Of a stretch of DNA of 64,000 nucleotides, positions 33,515 through 45,776 are shown in pieces. This stretch comes from Paragorgia papillata. Lineage: Eukaryota; Cnidaria; Anthozoa; Scleralcyonacea; Coralliidae. The notes beneath the pieces were generated by a model that saw only the letters and a program-made list of their open reading frames with translations, was not told the origin of the DNA and did not search any database. The position numbers were made by a program, and so were the translations under genes. The stretch covers positions 1,003,109-1,067,108 of the forward strand of contig JAWNZC010000276.1 in NCBI GenBank assembly GCA_035771165.1, in the 5' to 3' direction. Positions within the stretch are counted from its first letter, which is position 1. The number at the start of each line of letters is the position of its first letter.

Positions 33515-34700
33515 ACTGGGCATATTCCCTCCAAGCAGCTAATAATGAGCGGCAACTTACGTTGAGGTGGCCTGAAATTAGTGCACAAATTTTGTGTTTT
33601 ACGTTCATTAATATTTATACAGCAATGTTATTGGATGATTGTTCATTAAACCAAAAATAAAATGTGTTCAGCAAGCGCGTGAAGGTGCACATGCAAACGT
33701 GAACAAAAACACAGAACAAAGACTTTGACCGCGTTTCCAGACAATTTATTTTTAGGGACTATGGATTAGGTTTGCACTAAGACTGTACTCACGCTATAGA
33801 TTAGTGTGGCTCAGGACTTTCAGTAATTAAAATACGATTTTTGACAAAACAATATTAACAAAACATACAGCAAACTCCTATTTCATATAAACCACCTCAT
33901 TTTCAGTTCAAATTCAGTTTGATAGTGTTCACGTGATGAAGTCCAATCCAAGTTCTTTCTCACTCCACTTCCATCAGATTCAGTTCAAAACCAATCACAC
34001 TAGTGAACTCGAATAAAACATATTCCAAAAAATAATACCATCCTGAAAAAATAAGTGGAACTATTGTGAAATTTTATTGTTATATAGGTGGGTTTTTGCT
34101 AGTTGTAACTCAGACTGCTATTGGTTCATTTATGGTCACGTGGGATTAGACGAATCAAAGTTTTCCCGCGCGGGCAATATTGCAACAATTTCTTATTGAA
34201 TGTCTAGCTAAACAGCCTAAACCAAGCAAAAATCCAACGAAAGCCCAGCTAGTACAAAGCACTGATTCCTCGCGGGAAACATTTAGTTTTGTTTTCCCTC
34301 GAGTCGATGTTTCTCTCGACTTCGTCTCGCGACTAAACACTAAGTCTTTTATATTCAACTCTATTTCAAAGTCATCTTGAGACAAGTAAAGTAAATATTG
34401 ACTTTGAAATAAAGTCGAAATATTACAATTTCACAGTAGTTCCACTTTTTTTAACTCATATCTTGAGTTTTCAGGAAGGCATTATTTTTTTGAATATGTG
34501 TTATTCTATACTTTTTCAAATTGTTGGCTGCATGGTCTTTGTTTCTGGTGGACTTGCTATCCGAATCAGTTATAAGTACAAATCATGCAGTTCGATATAG
34601 TCAAAAGAGCGATTTATTGCCGTATAATTATTAGCTATGCATGAGATCACTGAACTAATGATGTCATAATTAACAGTTCGTGTATTTTTCTCTTTGCAAG

Positions 34701-34969
34701 GTAATGCTGGTGACTCACTACTTGCTTATCACAATGGAATGAAGTTTAGCACTAAAGATAAAGATAATGACAAAAGGGATGGAAACTCATGTGCTGTGCT
34801 TCGCAAAGGTGCATGGTGGTACAATAGCTGTCATTCCTCCAACTTGAATGGTTTGTACCTTCGTGGTCCTAACACCAAATATGCTCAAGGCGTTATCTGG
34901 TCTCGCTGGAAAGGATACGACTACTCTTTAAAGAAGTCTGAAATGAAAGTCAGGCCACGTCACTTTTAG
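34701..34969 (+). CDS. FReD gene copy 1, fibrinogen-related domain part 2 (terminal exon)
   Basis: Acceptor 'tctttgcaag'; in phase 1, joining G|GT. It begins [18 protein letters not shown], then 'KDKDND' (the D-x-D-N-D type calcium site of FReDs), 'NSCA', and '[18 protein letters not shown]' (Cys pair and ligand-pocket region of ficolin/tachylectin-type domains). It ends '[10 protein letters not shown]' with TAG at 34967-34969. The frame is intact and of full length. By family, the domain binds acetylated sugars or proteins outside the cell, often in innate recognition; for this protein that is inference. No clear AATAAA was spotted nearby. Confidence 0.93.
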
Positions 34970-35396
34970 ACGATCACAGTTCTCACCAAACAACTTCCTT
35001 ATTAGAGAAAAACTTACTTTAATTATAACATGCATGCATGAATACTTTTGTTAGCATTTTAATTTTGTAGACCTTAAGGGACCATTCCTTTCCGTTTTGT
35101 TTTAAACTATTTCGTTAAATTAGTCATTTTAATAGAAAAAAAATGCCGTACTGCGCATTGGATATATTACGTTAGCATTATATATATATATATAAAGGTA
35201 ATCTGAATGAAGAGGGGATTGATCAGTACCATAGAGTTTCCAAAGTAGCGATCCCCCAGAAAGTAACGACTACTTGAGAGTAACTCGTTACATTTAACCG
35301 ATGTAACTTTTTATCTCATGAAAAAGATGCTCACGAACAGTAATGAACTGACATTATTCCTCTAGCCATAAACCCTGACAGTCTCTGAAACCACGA
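34970..35396. other. 3' flank of FReD gene copy 1
   Basis: Non-coding, with a short (TA)n tract at 35180-35195. It leads directly into unit 2. The counterpart is 63441-63896. Confidence 0.5.
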
Positions 35397-35460
35397 TATA
35401 TGAACCTGCATTTAATATAAGGTTTTAAATGCATGCACAGTTGAAATTCGTGTCCTTGTG

Positions 35461-35874
35461 CAGTCGAACCCCTAGTAACGGACACCCCTTTTAAGCAGAC
35501 ACCTCTCTTAAGCGCAAACGGACACCTATCTTGGGTTCAGCTGTGAGCAAATTAATCTCTCTTAAGCGGACAAATCCATATCAAAATGAACGTTTTCTTT
35601 GATAACAGTAATAATCAAAACACTTGAGATTAACCGAGAGACACCAACACTTTGAATTGTGAACCTGGTTTAAGTCCGTTGGTGTTGTATTGATTGCTTT
35701 ATTATAGCAAAACTTAGTTGTAGTGACATTATAGTGAAACAAACTACGTACATAGACACAGAAAGCTTGTCACCACGTGTGTGCCCCCTACTGCATGTGC
35801 AACCCTTTAAGCGGACACCCCTGCTAAGCGGACACCTAGGCGAGGTCTCAAAGGTGTTAATTGGAGTTCGACTG
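35461..35874. mobile_element. Pogo/Tigger-like MITE, unit 2 copy
   Basis: Same ends as the element at 68-482 (CAGTCGAACCCC ... GGAGTTCGACTG then TA). Being at the same place in both units, it predates the duplication. Confidence 0.7.
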
Positions 35875-37680
35875 TATAACTAAACAGAAACAAACACGCC
35901 AAATAAGCATGTGTATGTGTGGTAATTCATTTCTATTTGCATCATAAATATATCAAAAATCTAGGTGTCATATACCAACACTTTTTTGCTACTCGAAAAT
36001 AGCGCCCCCCATGAACAATTGCTAGTCGAAGGTAACGGGGGCCGCTACTTTTGAAACTCTACGGTAGGTTTTATGTTTGAGTGCATGCAGAGGCAATCAC
36101 AACGAAGTAAGGGCAGTAAGCTAACCGTGATTTCCATGTCGTAAACGGTCCGAATACCAATCGAAGCCGCGCAGTAATTGCCCAGCAAAAGCTGTTGTGG
36201 TTACCTTGCCATCATATGGATCTTGTATATGTTATTGTATAAATTTAATTGTAGTCTAGTTATGTTCGTAGTGATTAAAATATGCAAAGCTTGTAGAAAT
36301 AGAAATAAACAACAAAAACAACCCAGCCAATGTCAACCCAATGTTCTTGTGTTCCTCAAGGGTCCGAAGGGATGAATGACAGTTGTTACGGCGCATTCAC
36401 TGAGTTTGTCCAGTAAAGAACTATACCTAATATGGCGATAAATAACCAATTACATTGTCACTTACCAATTCGTTCCCACGCTCGCTTGTTACTGATCAAT
36501 CTAAATCAATCAGAAAATAGGTTGGTGATGACCCAGTTAGTTTACGTTTCTGGGTGGGGCTTACCTATGGACCGGGTAAGTGGAATTATTAACACACGTC
36601 GCTATAGGTTGCGACGATTTGGCCTTGGTGAACTAGATTAGCTAAGGAAGGAATGACGCTATATTTATAGCGGCTATATTTATAACCAACCATGTGCAAC
36701 TAATCAACCAACAAACAAACAAACAAACAAACAAACAAACAAACAAACAAACAAACAAACAAACAAACAAACAAACAAACAAACAAACAAACAAACAAAC
36801 AAATGCCGCACGCGCGCATTACGGTCTTAGATTTATGTACCCTAACGGCTGTTCGGAAAACGCGGGGTGCGGGGTCAATTTAAAATAATAAAAGCGAATA
36901 AAGTATATCCTTTAGTTGTTGTTGTTTTAAAATTATTCCTATTGAAAATATTCGTATAAAACCAAGCGGTACATTATTACAAATAGCTATTTTAATGAGT
37001 TAATGTAAGTCCAAGATGGGATCCCGAAATGAATCATTGAGTTTGGCAGTCCTAGATAAAGCATTTTTCTTCCTGGCAGCAAAATCCAAAAATAAATATT
37101 TCCTGCTAAACTAAATTAACGATTTCCTGCCTGATAGAATTTTTCAATTTTATAAGTTGTGATACCACCAGACTTGCAAGTATCTGAATGCGGTATATAT
37201 ACATACTTTGAAATAGCGAACTTTTTCAATTGAATACTACGTAAATACAAGTACTAGCGTCAAAAATCGAAATGCTGAAACAGTTGAATAAGATAAAAGC
37301 AGCTTGCGTTCTTGCAAATGCACAATGACAGCTGCAGCCTGCAACAGCAACACCATACTGAAATGATAAATATTTCATTGTTTTCTAGAACAAATCGTTG
37401 CGTCATTTGCGCAAGGATATACGAAACTTAGACAGGTTAAGGTCATGTAATAAACCTTCAAAACACTTTCGAATTGTTTACAAATCGCCGCTGGGTTTGG
37501 CAAGAATATAGAAAATGAGTCATCGAATATGAAACTTGATATTCGATCAGAAAGTGATTGCCCATCAAAATTGTGTGATTGTGTGACCGTGACGCTTTTC
37601 GATTTTTTGAAGAATAGGAAATTTATCTTTAAACTTTGACTTGGATTAAAAAAACTGACAAATATTTCCTGCAAGATACA
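35875..37680. other. Unit 2 copy of the shared non-coding block
   Basis: Near-identical to 483-2240. The ORF at 36178-36375 repeats that at 783-980 with one amino-acid change, but I see no family or splice context to support a gene. A longer (AAAC)n tract lies at 36709-36802. Confidence 0.5.
36709..36802. repeat. (AAAC)n microsatellite, expanded
   Basis: About 23 AAAC units, twice the unit 1 tract. Confidence 0.95.
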
Positions 37681-37916
37681 AAAAATTTCCTGCGAACAAC
37701 TTTTACAAAAAATTTCCAGGCAGCGGCGCTGCCGGCGCTTGGAGTTTGGATTCGAGTTCGAGTTAAAGTTCGAATCACATCTAGTAGATCAGGATAGAGT
37801 ATATATAGTCTACGAGCTGGTCAACACGCGGTAAACACGGCAGCTAATAACATTAGATGTGGTTTGGTGTTGGATAATAAGGACTGCAGTTCAACGGAAT
37901 AATTCGACAGTTTGAA

Positions 37917-38367
37917 TTAAAGGGGATTGGCATTAAAAATTAAGTTTGTCTAATTTGAAAGAACTCATAAAATTGTAATAGAAGACCCTTCACAACGTTT
38001 TCGTATCTTTCTGCGTTTATAGATATTTCAATTTGTTTGATATGTAAATGAGATGGTCTCTGACGTCGGGAGTGGGGCAAAATATTTTCATACAGAGCAA
38101 AATCACTTACATATCTAACATGAAATGTTCAGCGTCGCAAGGAGTTTTTATGTGAACAGTTTCAAATGATTTCGCTGAACAAACTTAGAGTATAACTGGT
38201 TTTGCTACATGTGAAAATATTTTACCGCACACCTGACATCAGAGACCATCTCATTTACATATCAAACAAATTGAAATATCTTGAAAACGAAGAGAGATAC
38301 GAAAAAGTTGTAAATGATCTTCTATTACAATTTCACAAACTTAATTTCTAGTGTTATTGCCCTTTAA
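37917..38367. mobile_element. Kolobok/T2-like MITE with TTAA target duplication
   Basis: TTAA flanks both ends, with termini AGGGGATTGGCATTA and the mirrored AGGGCAATAACACTA; both give TTAAAGGG, as in Kolobok/T2 MITEs. Inside, long inverted arms ('tttgatatgtaaatgagatg', 'gtctctgacgtc' against 'gacatcagagac') run for about 100 bp. Unit 1 lacks it. Confidence 0.72.
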
Positions 38368-38415
38368 GTTAGGCACGGCGGTTAAGGGACGAACCATTAT
38401 TTTTCTGTAGTGTGG

Positions 38416-38440
38416 GAGGGGGGGGGGGGGGGGGGGGGGA
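38416..38440. repeat. G homopolymer tract
   Basis: G-run of about 20 bases just 3' of the Kolobok-like MITE, in a segment absent from unit 1. Such runs are difficult to sequence. Confidence 0.8.
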
Positions 38441-39588
38441 TGGGATTCCGGACAAAACAATTTTTTTAGTGCCTGTATATACCAGATCAGTGGTATATAC
38501 CTGTACCTCCGCAAACTATTTTTTTTTTTATTATTCACTAAACTTTTTAATTTATGTATTATGTTTGCATGCATGTTACCAGAAGACTAGAAATTCATGA
38601 AGACGATCAGGTTTCTTAATGTCTGATTTCCTAAACTTAACGATAAGAAAATGAACGTAATTTAAAAATCTATTCCGTAAACTATGACTCTTCAACTGTA
38701 CGGGTAATGTTTTGCCAGTTTTTGGCCGAAACAACCCTGCTCCCCAAACCGGCTTTTCAACTATACGGGCAATGTTTTAACCTCCACAAGGAGTCGTTTT
38801 ACACATATGTGGAAACGCGTGGCAACCAAGCCGTAAAATGATTGAAATATTATAAATAGAGCTTGGGTGACCTGTAAGATTCACAAAATCCAAGATGGCG
38901 TTCAATATGGCTTCTTTATATCAGTTTGTAAAGCTAAATTGTTACTTTAATTGCTCTGATCTAGCTTGGTTTCTCTGCCTAAAAGAGAACTAAAATGAAA
39001 GATGCGTTCAAGAAGGATGTATCTATATAAAAAATAGCTTCAGGTAAAGGGCTAGATCATTTTTAAAGCAATGTGAGTAAAAGATTTTTGGCACATGGTG
39101 GGACAGCCTCGTGGGTCTTGCAAGGGAAATGGTAGTTATTTAAAGGCAGTTGTTGAGTTATTTAATATTTTTCTTCTTTTTAAAGGTCTCAGTCTCTGTG
39201 TAAAGCTCTCAAAAGGCTTCTTACTGACTAAACAATGAAGATATTAAAGAAAATCTCAATACATTAGACTCAGTGACTTGATAACGTGTGTGATGTCATC
39301 TGGGCCAGTCAAATTATGGTCATCAAATTAAGGTAATTCACATTTTCTTTAATTTACCATATTAACACAATTTCCCACCATAATTCATGATCACACCAAA
39401 TCACACTTTATACACTGTGTTGTATAAATTGATGGCTCAAGTCCAGAATTTTCCAACAGGTGTATACCTTCAAGGTGTTACGGATTACTTCGGGGAAAAT
39501 CACGCACTGTGATTAATTGCTGATATGACGAGATTTCTCTGTAATGCCTGTGGGCATTATGAAAATTGTTAATGCCTTACGATTGGAA
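38441..39588. other. End of the shared non-coding block, unit 2
   Basis: Collinear with 2250-3463 with small indels (for example, 3187-3290 of unit 1 is absent here). Homology stops at 'gccttacgattgga'. Confidence 0.6.
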
Positions 39589-39607
39589 TACATTGTTGGC
39601 CATAAAA

Positions 39608-39770
39608 ATGTGCTGTTGGAACAACTTGTTCATGACTGTTGATTTATCTGTGAACAAGTTGTTTGAACCATACGTGAACAACTTGTTGGACAACTTGTTG
39701 ACAACTTGTTCATGGTGAGCAGCACAACATTGTTCACGCCTGTTGACAACCGTGAACAAGTTGTGCGTTT
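39608..39770. repeat. Cluster of AACAAGTTGTT / ACAACTTGTT palindromic motifs
   Basis: At least seven near-palindromic decamers, in both orientations, occur in 160 bp, for example at 39619-39630, 39652-39664 and 39679-39712. The outer parts ('ttggccataaaaatgtgctg', 'gttttta-tgcatgt') suggest a MITE built of these motifs. Confidence 0.7.
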
Positions 39771-39816
39771 TTATGCATGTAAACAATCTTATGGAAACCA
39801 GCCCAGGCTTAACAAT

Positions 39817-40310
39817 TCAATCCCTATTTATTTCATGATGACTACCATGTGTTCTGGATTCTGTGTGTGGTATATTAAGGTACCTTTCGGCATTAAAATC
39901 GATAAGATTGTAACTAATCTGGTACATCATTGTCAACCTAGCTTTCATCCGTCTTTGTTGCAGTGTTTCCCAACCAAGTTTATCCAACATCTCCGTTACA
40001 CTAGCTAATGGGACATAGTTCTGCAAACACAATCTCGCTCCCTTTCTCTGAACCTTTTCTAGCGTCATTATGTCTTTCTTGTGATGTGGATCCCATGCTG
40101 CACAAGCATATTCCAGTTTAGGTCGTATGATCGATTGATCGTAGTATACACACTTTCTCTGACATTCTGGGGGCAGTTCCACACCATACCAAGTACTTCG
40201 TTGGTTTTACTTGCGGTGTTTGAAACATGTCCCGAGAATTTCAGTTTATTATTGAAGGTAACTCCTAAATAACAGGCCGACTCAACCTGTTCCAAGACTG
40301 TGTTACAGAA
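39817..40310 (-). pseudogene. Non-LTR reverse transcriptase C-terminal fragment
   Basis: Minus-strand reading: 'VFCNTVLEQVESACYLGVTFNNKLKF' (the YLG block), then after a frameshift 'SIIRPKLEYACAAWDPHHKKD', 'LEKVQRKGARLC' and 'LGWETLQQRRMKARLTMMYQI', the region after the RT palm in jockey/CR1-type elements. The catalytic motifs are missing. A third non-LTR family in this window. Confidence 0.8.
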
Positions 40311-40319
40311 TACATCTTT

Positions 40320-40400
40320 CCTTTGTAAAGGTTATTTTTTGGTACAACATTCCGAGTACAACATTCTTGGTACAACATGTTTGGTACAACATTCAAAGAT
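40320..40400. repeat. Four (G)GTACAACAT repeats
   Basis: Short direct repeats of 'gtacaacatt' at about 11-16-bp spacing beside the RT fragment. Confidence 0.7.
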
Positions 40401-40429
40401 ACTAATGCCTTTCTTTGCAACAAAACTGC

Positions 40430-40525
40430 GATTTTAATGGAAGTGAGAATTTGTGGTAACACCACGTTTATTATTCATTGCTGAGCTTTTGACCTGTTGA
40501 CTCAGACCTTTATCAGAGCAAATGC
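40430..40525 (-). mobile_element. Decayed PLE terminal fragment
   Basis: On minus, 'gctctgataaaggtctgagtcaacaggtc' resembles the CTGATGA-stem-GAAA hammerhead layout, but the first box reads CTGATAA and the second AAAA, so the core is broken. Context suggests an old PLE end. Weak. Confidence 0.3.
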
Positions 40526-42004
40526 CAATCCAAGGGCAATGTGGCTCCCAACTGTTTCTTCAAAAATGCAAGTACTGCTCATATAATATATAAGAGAGTG
40601 AAACTAATGTTATGCATAGAATAACATTCAAGACATTAAACACTGTTAACAGATAATGTGTTTCAGCCATTGCTATGGTAACAGTGATGTTTTAAAATGG
40701 CTGTACATTTAATCCAATTTATTTCAAAAACGAGTTCTGTGACCCTGAAATTTTTTTTGCATTAAAACATTTCTTTACATTTAAGTAATCAATAACCAGA
40801 TTTTAAAAAAATTCTGTATATCCAATTTTTTTGAAAACCATAATTTTTCTTCAATAAAAAAATTAGTAGATTTTTTAAAAATTTGCCTATATTGATTACT
40901 CAAATTTAAAGAAATGATTTAATGAAAAATAATTTGGGGTCTCGGGACTCGTTTTTGAAATAAATTTTATTAAATGTACGTTTACAGCCATTTTGAAACG
41001 TCACTGTTGTCATAGCAGGCTCTCTTGTTTGCTTCTCAGCTTGCAGCCTTGCATAAGTTGCAACAAATATATTCGATCATCAGGCCAACATATTTACATA
41101 CTACGAGAAGTTATGTTCTTAAAAACATCGAAATCGTTCAATTTATTTGTGCTGCCAAATTTTTGCTAGTGAAATGTCTTTTTACTCACTAAAACATGCC
41201 AAAGCCAAAACTTCACTCGCATTTTGCAAGTTTGTAAGTGGCAATTTCAAGCCTTGAATTAACCTAAATATTCACTATATTCATTATTTACAGCAGCATG
41301 GGCATATGAATTACACTGTACTGACATTTTTTATATGATACACTACAGTATATCTTTACTGTAGCAAGAATGGACTAATGGAGGATGGGTTTTTGTGATA
41401 GTCTTTTTTTAAGGTCAACTAAACCTTTTGAAGTTATATTTTCTTCTGAAAGGGTTATCATCTAACTTAGCAAAAGTAATGATAAATATGAATTTCGTGG
41501 TAAAGCAAAGAATTTATCAGCGAAGCCTTCTTAGGTCTTCTTGAAGCATGACCGCGTTTCTAGAAGAATGGGTACTCCATTGTCTTTGATGTCATACCGG
41601 TAAAAACCCACCAATCAGCTTGTTGTTTGTTACTGGTGTGACATCACAAGGGACTAGTACCAGTCTTTATTTCGCCGCGGTCGTCGTTCACACGAGTTCA
41701 GCAAAAGGAGCAAAAACTCAAACTTTGACAGTTTAACTCAAACTTTGACAGACATAAAAGTGGAACTGAGTGACTGGTTTCAATTATTTCTTCGGTTTTA
41801 GATTGAACTTTTCCGACTTTAACGGAAAATAGAATAAACTGGAAACGTATAGTTGCCCTTTAAGTTTATAATATTTAATATTTATTTATATATAATAATT
41901 TTGAAATGTGCCTTCAGTTTAAAGCAAAGGAGCATATTTGGATATAAAAGAAAATATATTCAATAAACAGCTTTCATTCCATATGCCATAGGTTTCCAGC
42001 AGGT
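40526..42004. other. Unannotated interval
   Basis: AT-rich sequence with inverted short segments near 40790-40960 ('ttaagtaatcaataaccag' against 'tattgattactcaaattta'). It ends with a TTGCCCTTTAA motif at 41848-41858, like a Kolobok-type terminus without a clear partner. No supported gene. Confidence 0.45.
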
Positions 42005-43288
42005 CTATAATTCTGTCTCAATGTATTCAATCCCAGCTGCCATGATCTTTTCTACAAGATCATCCAATTGTTGTACTGGAAGGTCTGGACAGCATTAAAC
42101 TGTCAGGATATATTGTTGTCAGTCTCATTAAGATAAAGTTCATTAGAAATGAGTTCCTCTAGCATGATTTTATTGTTGCTTGTTCCTGCACATATTCCTT
42201 GTTTTTTTGCAATATCTGAGTTGTTGTAATAAAGCGTTGCTTTCGATAGTTGATCTGGCAGAACGTCCAGTTTCCTGCATGTATAATTCAATATTACTTG
42301 GAGGTGAGGTGCATCAACTCCAATTCCAAGTGCTGATGTGGCAAATAAAACCCTCATTCTTGAATCTGGCTTCTTTATCTCTGAGATGATACTCTTTTTT
42401 TATCTGCTTTGTTTGAGGAGCAAGAAATTAGGCAAATAGCCTTGCAGCTGGATCAGTAGTTTCCCCCACATACTGGTCATCCTTCAGTACCCTTTCAAAC
42501 AAACCATAAGAATATCACAATACTTCAGTTTCATGTATATAATAGCCATTGGATAGTTTTCTCGTTCAACAGACAGTTGATTTGCAATAGGTAAGGGGAT
42601 GCGGTCATTGCTTTCATAAGCATGATGGATTACTCATGCGCATTTTCTTGTCAAAGTATATGTTCGCACGATTAGGGTTTGCTGAGACAATTTTGCAAGA
42701 ACTTTTTAAAACCGGACTATTTTTCAGGTTCTGTCAACAGATGTGGTGGTGCTGTTGCTGTGAGTGCCAGAACCGGAACATTGGGTAAAAATGCTCTTAC
42801 AACTGACAAATCTTTAAAATCTTTTCTGAATTCTTTACCCCTTCAAATTAAAAACACAGGGGAAAGCTGGTATTAGCAATAAATCAAACAGTTCATTATG
42901 TTACTGGTGATATTTTATAACTTTTACCTAGCCCCAAACCATAACTTGTAGTGAGCACTAGTATAAAGATAATATAAGTTATAAATACATGTATACTGTT
43001 TATATTTTGATAAAAGAGCTACTGGCTTGGGTATTTATATAAAATTATGTTACTAACTTACCACATTTCAACACAGTGTGCTTCATCAACAACACATGCA
43101 ACAACATTTCTCTGAAACAGTTGGCTTTTCATTAACTCCCTTCTTTCCTTCCTTGCAAAGCAGAGCCTCTGGATGGGCAATTAGACCAGCTGGGTATCGC
43201 CATTTCAAAAATCTTTCTGTGGGGACTACGAAGCTTCAACCTCGTCCACGTTGTCTTACGTGCTGCTTTTGTCAAGGTTTGATATTTC
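42005..43288 (-). pseudogene. RecQ-family helicase pseudogene
   Basis: Minus strand, three blocks in the right order. First, 43288 down to 43069, matching the exon at 8999-9220, with the DEAH block ('ACVVDEAHC') and a gtaagt donor. Second, from about 42851, 'GKEFRKDF', 'NVPVLALTATAPP' (motif III), 'VSANPNRANIYF'. Third, to about 42100, 'ENYPMAIIYMKLKYC', 'FLAPQTKQIKKEY', 'RVLFATSALGIGVD' (helicase lobe 2) and 'ATLYYNNSDI'. A tail '..VEKIMAAGIEYIETEL' ends at a stop at 42005. The exon junction restores a Trp codon in phase. Several frameshifts and in-frame stops (for example LFA*) make it dead. The 5' end is cut at 43288 by gypsy sequence. Confidence 0.82.
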
Positions 43289-44205
43289 TAAACTTGTGCA
43301 AAAGCTTTAAAAGTTCCTGGCCGCATCTGTCGAGGTACGCCACTAAAACTAGCCGGTTCGCTGGGGTACTCTTATCCATACGACGGTATAGAACGCCCTT
43401 GTACCATCTCGAACTGTGGCCACAGCTGCCTGTTAGCGCCGCAGCTCCCCATTCTCCTTCCAATCTCCGCTATCCTGCGGCTCTCCAGTGGCTTGGGCAA
43501 GGTTCTGCATTTATCAAGGAAATGGTTAGATCAGCCTGCTGTGTTGTTCGGATCTCCTTTCTTAACCACGATGAGCACACTTCAGTGACTCCTACCCCAA
43601 CCGCCAGTGTCTCATCGGGACGCTGCTCTACTTCCTGAGAAGGTGCCGTTCGGGAAAATCATCGAAAGGTGTGTCCGCGTTGCAATGTTGTCGACCTGGA
43701 CGATGCTTAATCTCGAACTCGTATTCTTGTAAAGCAAGTACCCACCGGGCTAGCCGACCTTTCGGTTCTTTCAATCCTTGCAGCAAAGTCAAACTTCGAT
43801 GATCCGTCACTACACCAAATGCTTTACCGAGGCAAGTATGGTCTCCAATGGATTAATCGTCCATACAATAGCTAGACATTCCTTCTCCGTGGTTGAGTAG
43901 TTTCTTTCTGCTGGGGTAAAGAGTGCGACTGGCGTACGCAATCACATGCTCATGCTCTCCTTGATGTTGGGACAAGACAGCTCCGAGGCCTGAATCGCTG
44001 GCGTCCGTGTAAACGCTGAAGGGTACGGAGAAGTCTGATAAGGACAATATTGGTGGCTGAACACAGACGACTCGATCTTTAGCTCTTCGAACGCGGTTGT
44101 CGGCTGAAGATGTCCAGCAGAATTCGCGTTGGCCACCTTTGGTCAGGTCGTGGAGTGGTGCAGCTATGTCGGAAAAAGTTCTTGATAAACCTCCTATAAT
44201 AGGTC
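43289..44205 (-). pseudogene. Ty3/gypsy pol fragment (RNase H and linker)
   Basis: Minus strand from 44205: 'RPIIGGLSRTFSDIAAPLH', 'GQREFCWT', 'FSVPFSVYTDASDSGLGAVL' (RNase H catalytic Asp), 'HEHVIAYASRTLYPSRKKL', 'VTDHRSLTLLQGLKEPKGRL', 'RWVLALQEYEFEIKHRPGRQ', 'CNADTPF' (usually ADALSR). The linker 'YKGVLYRRMDK' before the integrase follows. RT palm and integrase are missing; stops and shifts occur. It ends flush against RecQ sequence at 43288 and repeat R1 at 44206. Confidence 0.88.
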
Positions 44206-45110
44206 TAAAGATAAATAGACACGAAAAGTTTAAAGTTAGATTATAAAATAAGTAAAGTAAAGTTTTCCATTGAGAAAATTCGGTGTAGTTCAAGAACTAT
44301 AAGCTTTTAAAAACTTTCCGACATCTATACTTCCGACGCGACAGTGAGAAATTTTCCGGCTTTATTCCGGTACATTCCGAGTAGTTTTAGGTCTTTAAAA
44401 ACGTAGAAAAACCTAAGTTTTCCATCTAGCTTTATATTTCAAATAAAAATCCCTCAGTATCCCATTTTTGAGCCATAAAAAAGAAGCGTCTATATTAAGT
44501 GTATTTTACGACCACCTGGGCCCAATGTCACCTGTGACGTCGCGCGGGTCAGCCATTATGTCTCCATTAGTTCGAAACAAGATTTTTTAGCCAATCTATA
44601 TTCACAGCTGTTTGGTAAAGGCAAAGGATACTTGCCGTAAGTGTAAACACACTCGAAGGCACTTAGAAACCGCTTATCTCTGCCAGCGGGATATTAGGAG
44701 AAACGAGCCACGCTAATTATAGGATAGCTTATCAGATCTACACATGCATGAATAGAATGCTTCATGCACTCGTTTTTTAGAAGAAAAGGAAATAACGGAG
44801 TTTGCGTGTCTTTCAGTGCACGGCTGATTTATCGTAATAAACGTTAACATAGATATCAAACCATAAACAATGGAATTGTTAAGTCTATTGTTATTTGCTT
44901 ATTCAGCTACATTTTTACTTAAAAGTTCGCATAATATAATGACAATAAGCAATTAAGTATCTTTTTATTTATTTCTTTTACATGGAGAAGCTTTCGGTCG
45001 GATTTTTATAAAATTTTCATCCAATTCTCAACCAAATTAAACGAAATTTTAACGCGTTGGTTCTTTTTCTCGTGGGGCAACCTTTTCATTCAATTCTTTT
45101 TGAGATATCT
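44206..45110. repeat. Dispersed repeat R1, copy B
   Basis: From 'aggtctaaagataaatagac' through 'aatgtcacctgtgacgtcgc' and 'gagccacgctaattatagg' to 'tttttgagatatct'. It matches copy C in order and orientation. No conserved ORF. The family is not named. Confidence 0.75.
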
Positions 45111-45214
45111 TAGTAAACAGACAGACGAACAAACAGAAGTAAAAACATAACTTTCTGGTGAGGTATAGTAAAACAAAACATTGTGAATTTTAGTTTCTGT
45201 TGCATTTATTTTTA

Positions 45215-45745
45215 CAGACCTACTAACCGAATGTGAGGTCTGCACGGGAACGTATTTGCCTGAGGTTTTTCGTACAGACAGAGCGACGAAAAAAAGCGAG
45301 GTCTGTTTGAAAATACCGAAGGCAAATACTTTCCAGCACAGAAAAAGCAAACAAGGTTAATAAGCCAGACGGTTTTGGGTGATTTGTTTTCTTACTTGCT
45401 TTTAACTCATTGTTCGCGTCTTCACATGTTGCCGTTTACCTTACTTATTTTTTTGTTCGGTCTTGGTTTCATGTTTACACCTGTTTAAGCATTCGTTTTC
45501 CGAACTTTTAAGCTGTATGTAAGATTTATGAAAGGAAACACTAATGTTCCGTGATGTTTTATTGTTTAAAATGTTCCAACAAAATTGTTGTAATTCTCTT
45601 TTTACTTTTATTCAAATCAACTCAGAAATTTTCTGCCAAGACATGCACAGTGTTTGAAGTGCATTACCGCTTTTCTTTGACCTCTCAGCAACCGCTCAAA
45701 AGTGAGCCATTTGGCGTAGTGAAATAAAAACAAGTTCAGCTATAT
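45215..45745. repeat. Dispersed repeat R2, copy 2
   Basis: Matches 12860-13440, including the opening hairpin and 'actcaaatcaactcagaaat'. It sits between R1 copies B and C. Confidence 0.65.
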
Positions 45746-45776
45746 ATAATAAATTATACATATATTATACATGATG

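Noticed and set aside
41415..41860. Possible second Kolobok-type MITE ending TTGCCCTTTAA at 41848-41858
   Set aside because: The putative left end (TTAAGGTCAACTA) matches too loosely and the inner arms do not pair.
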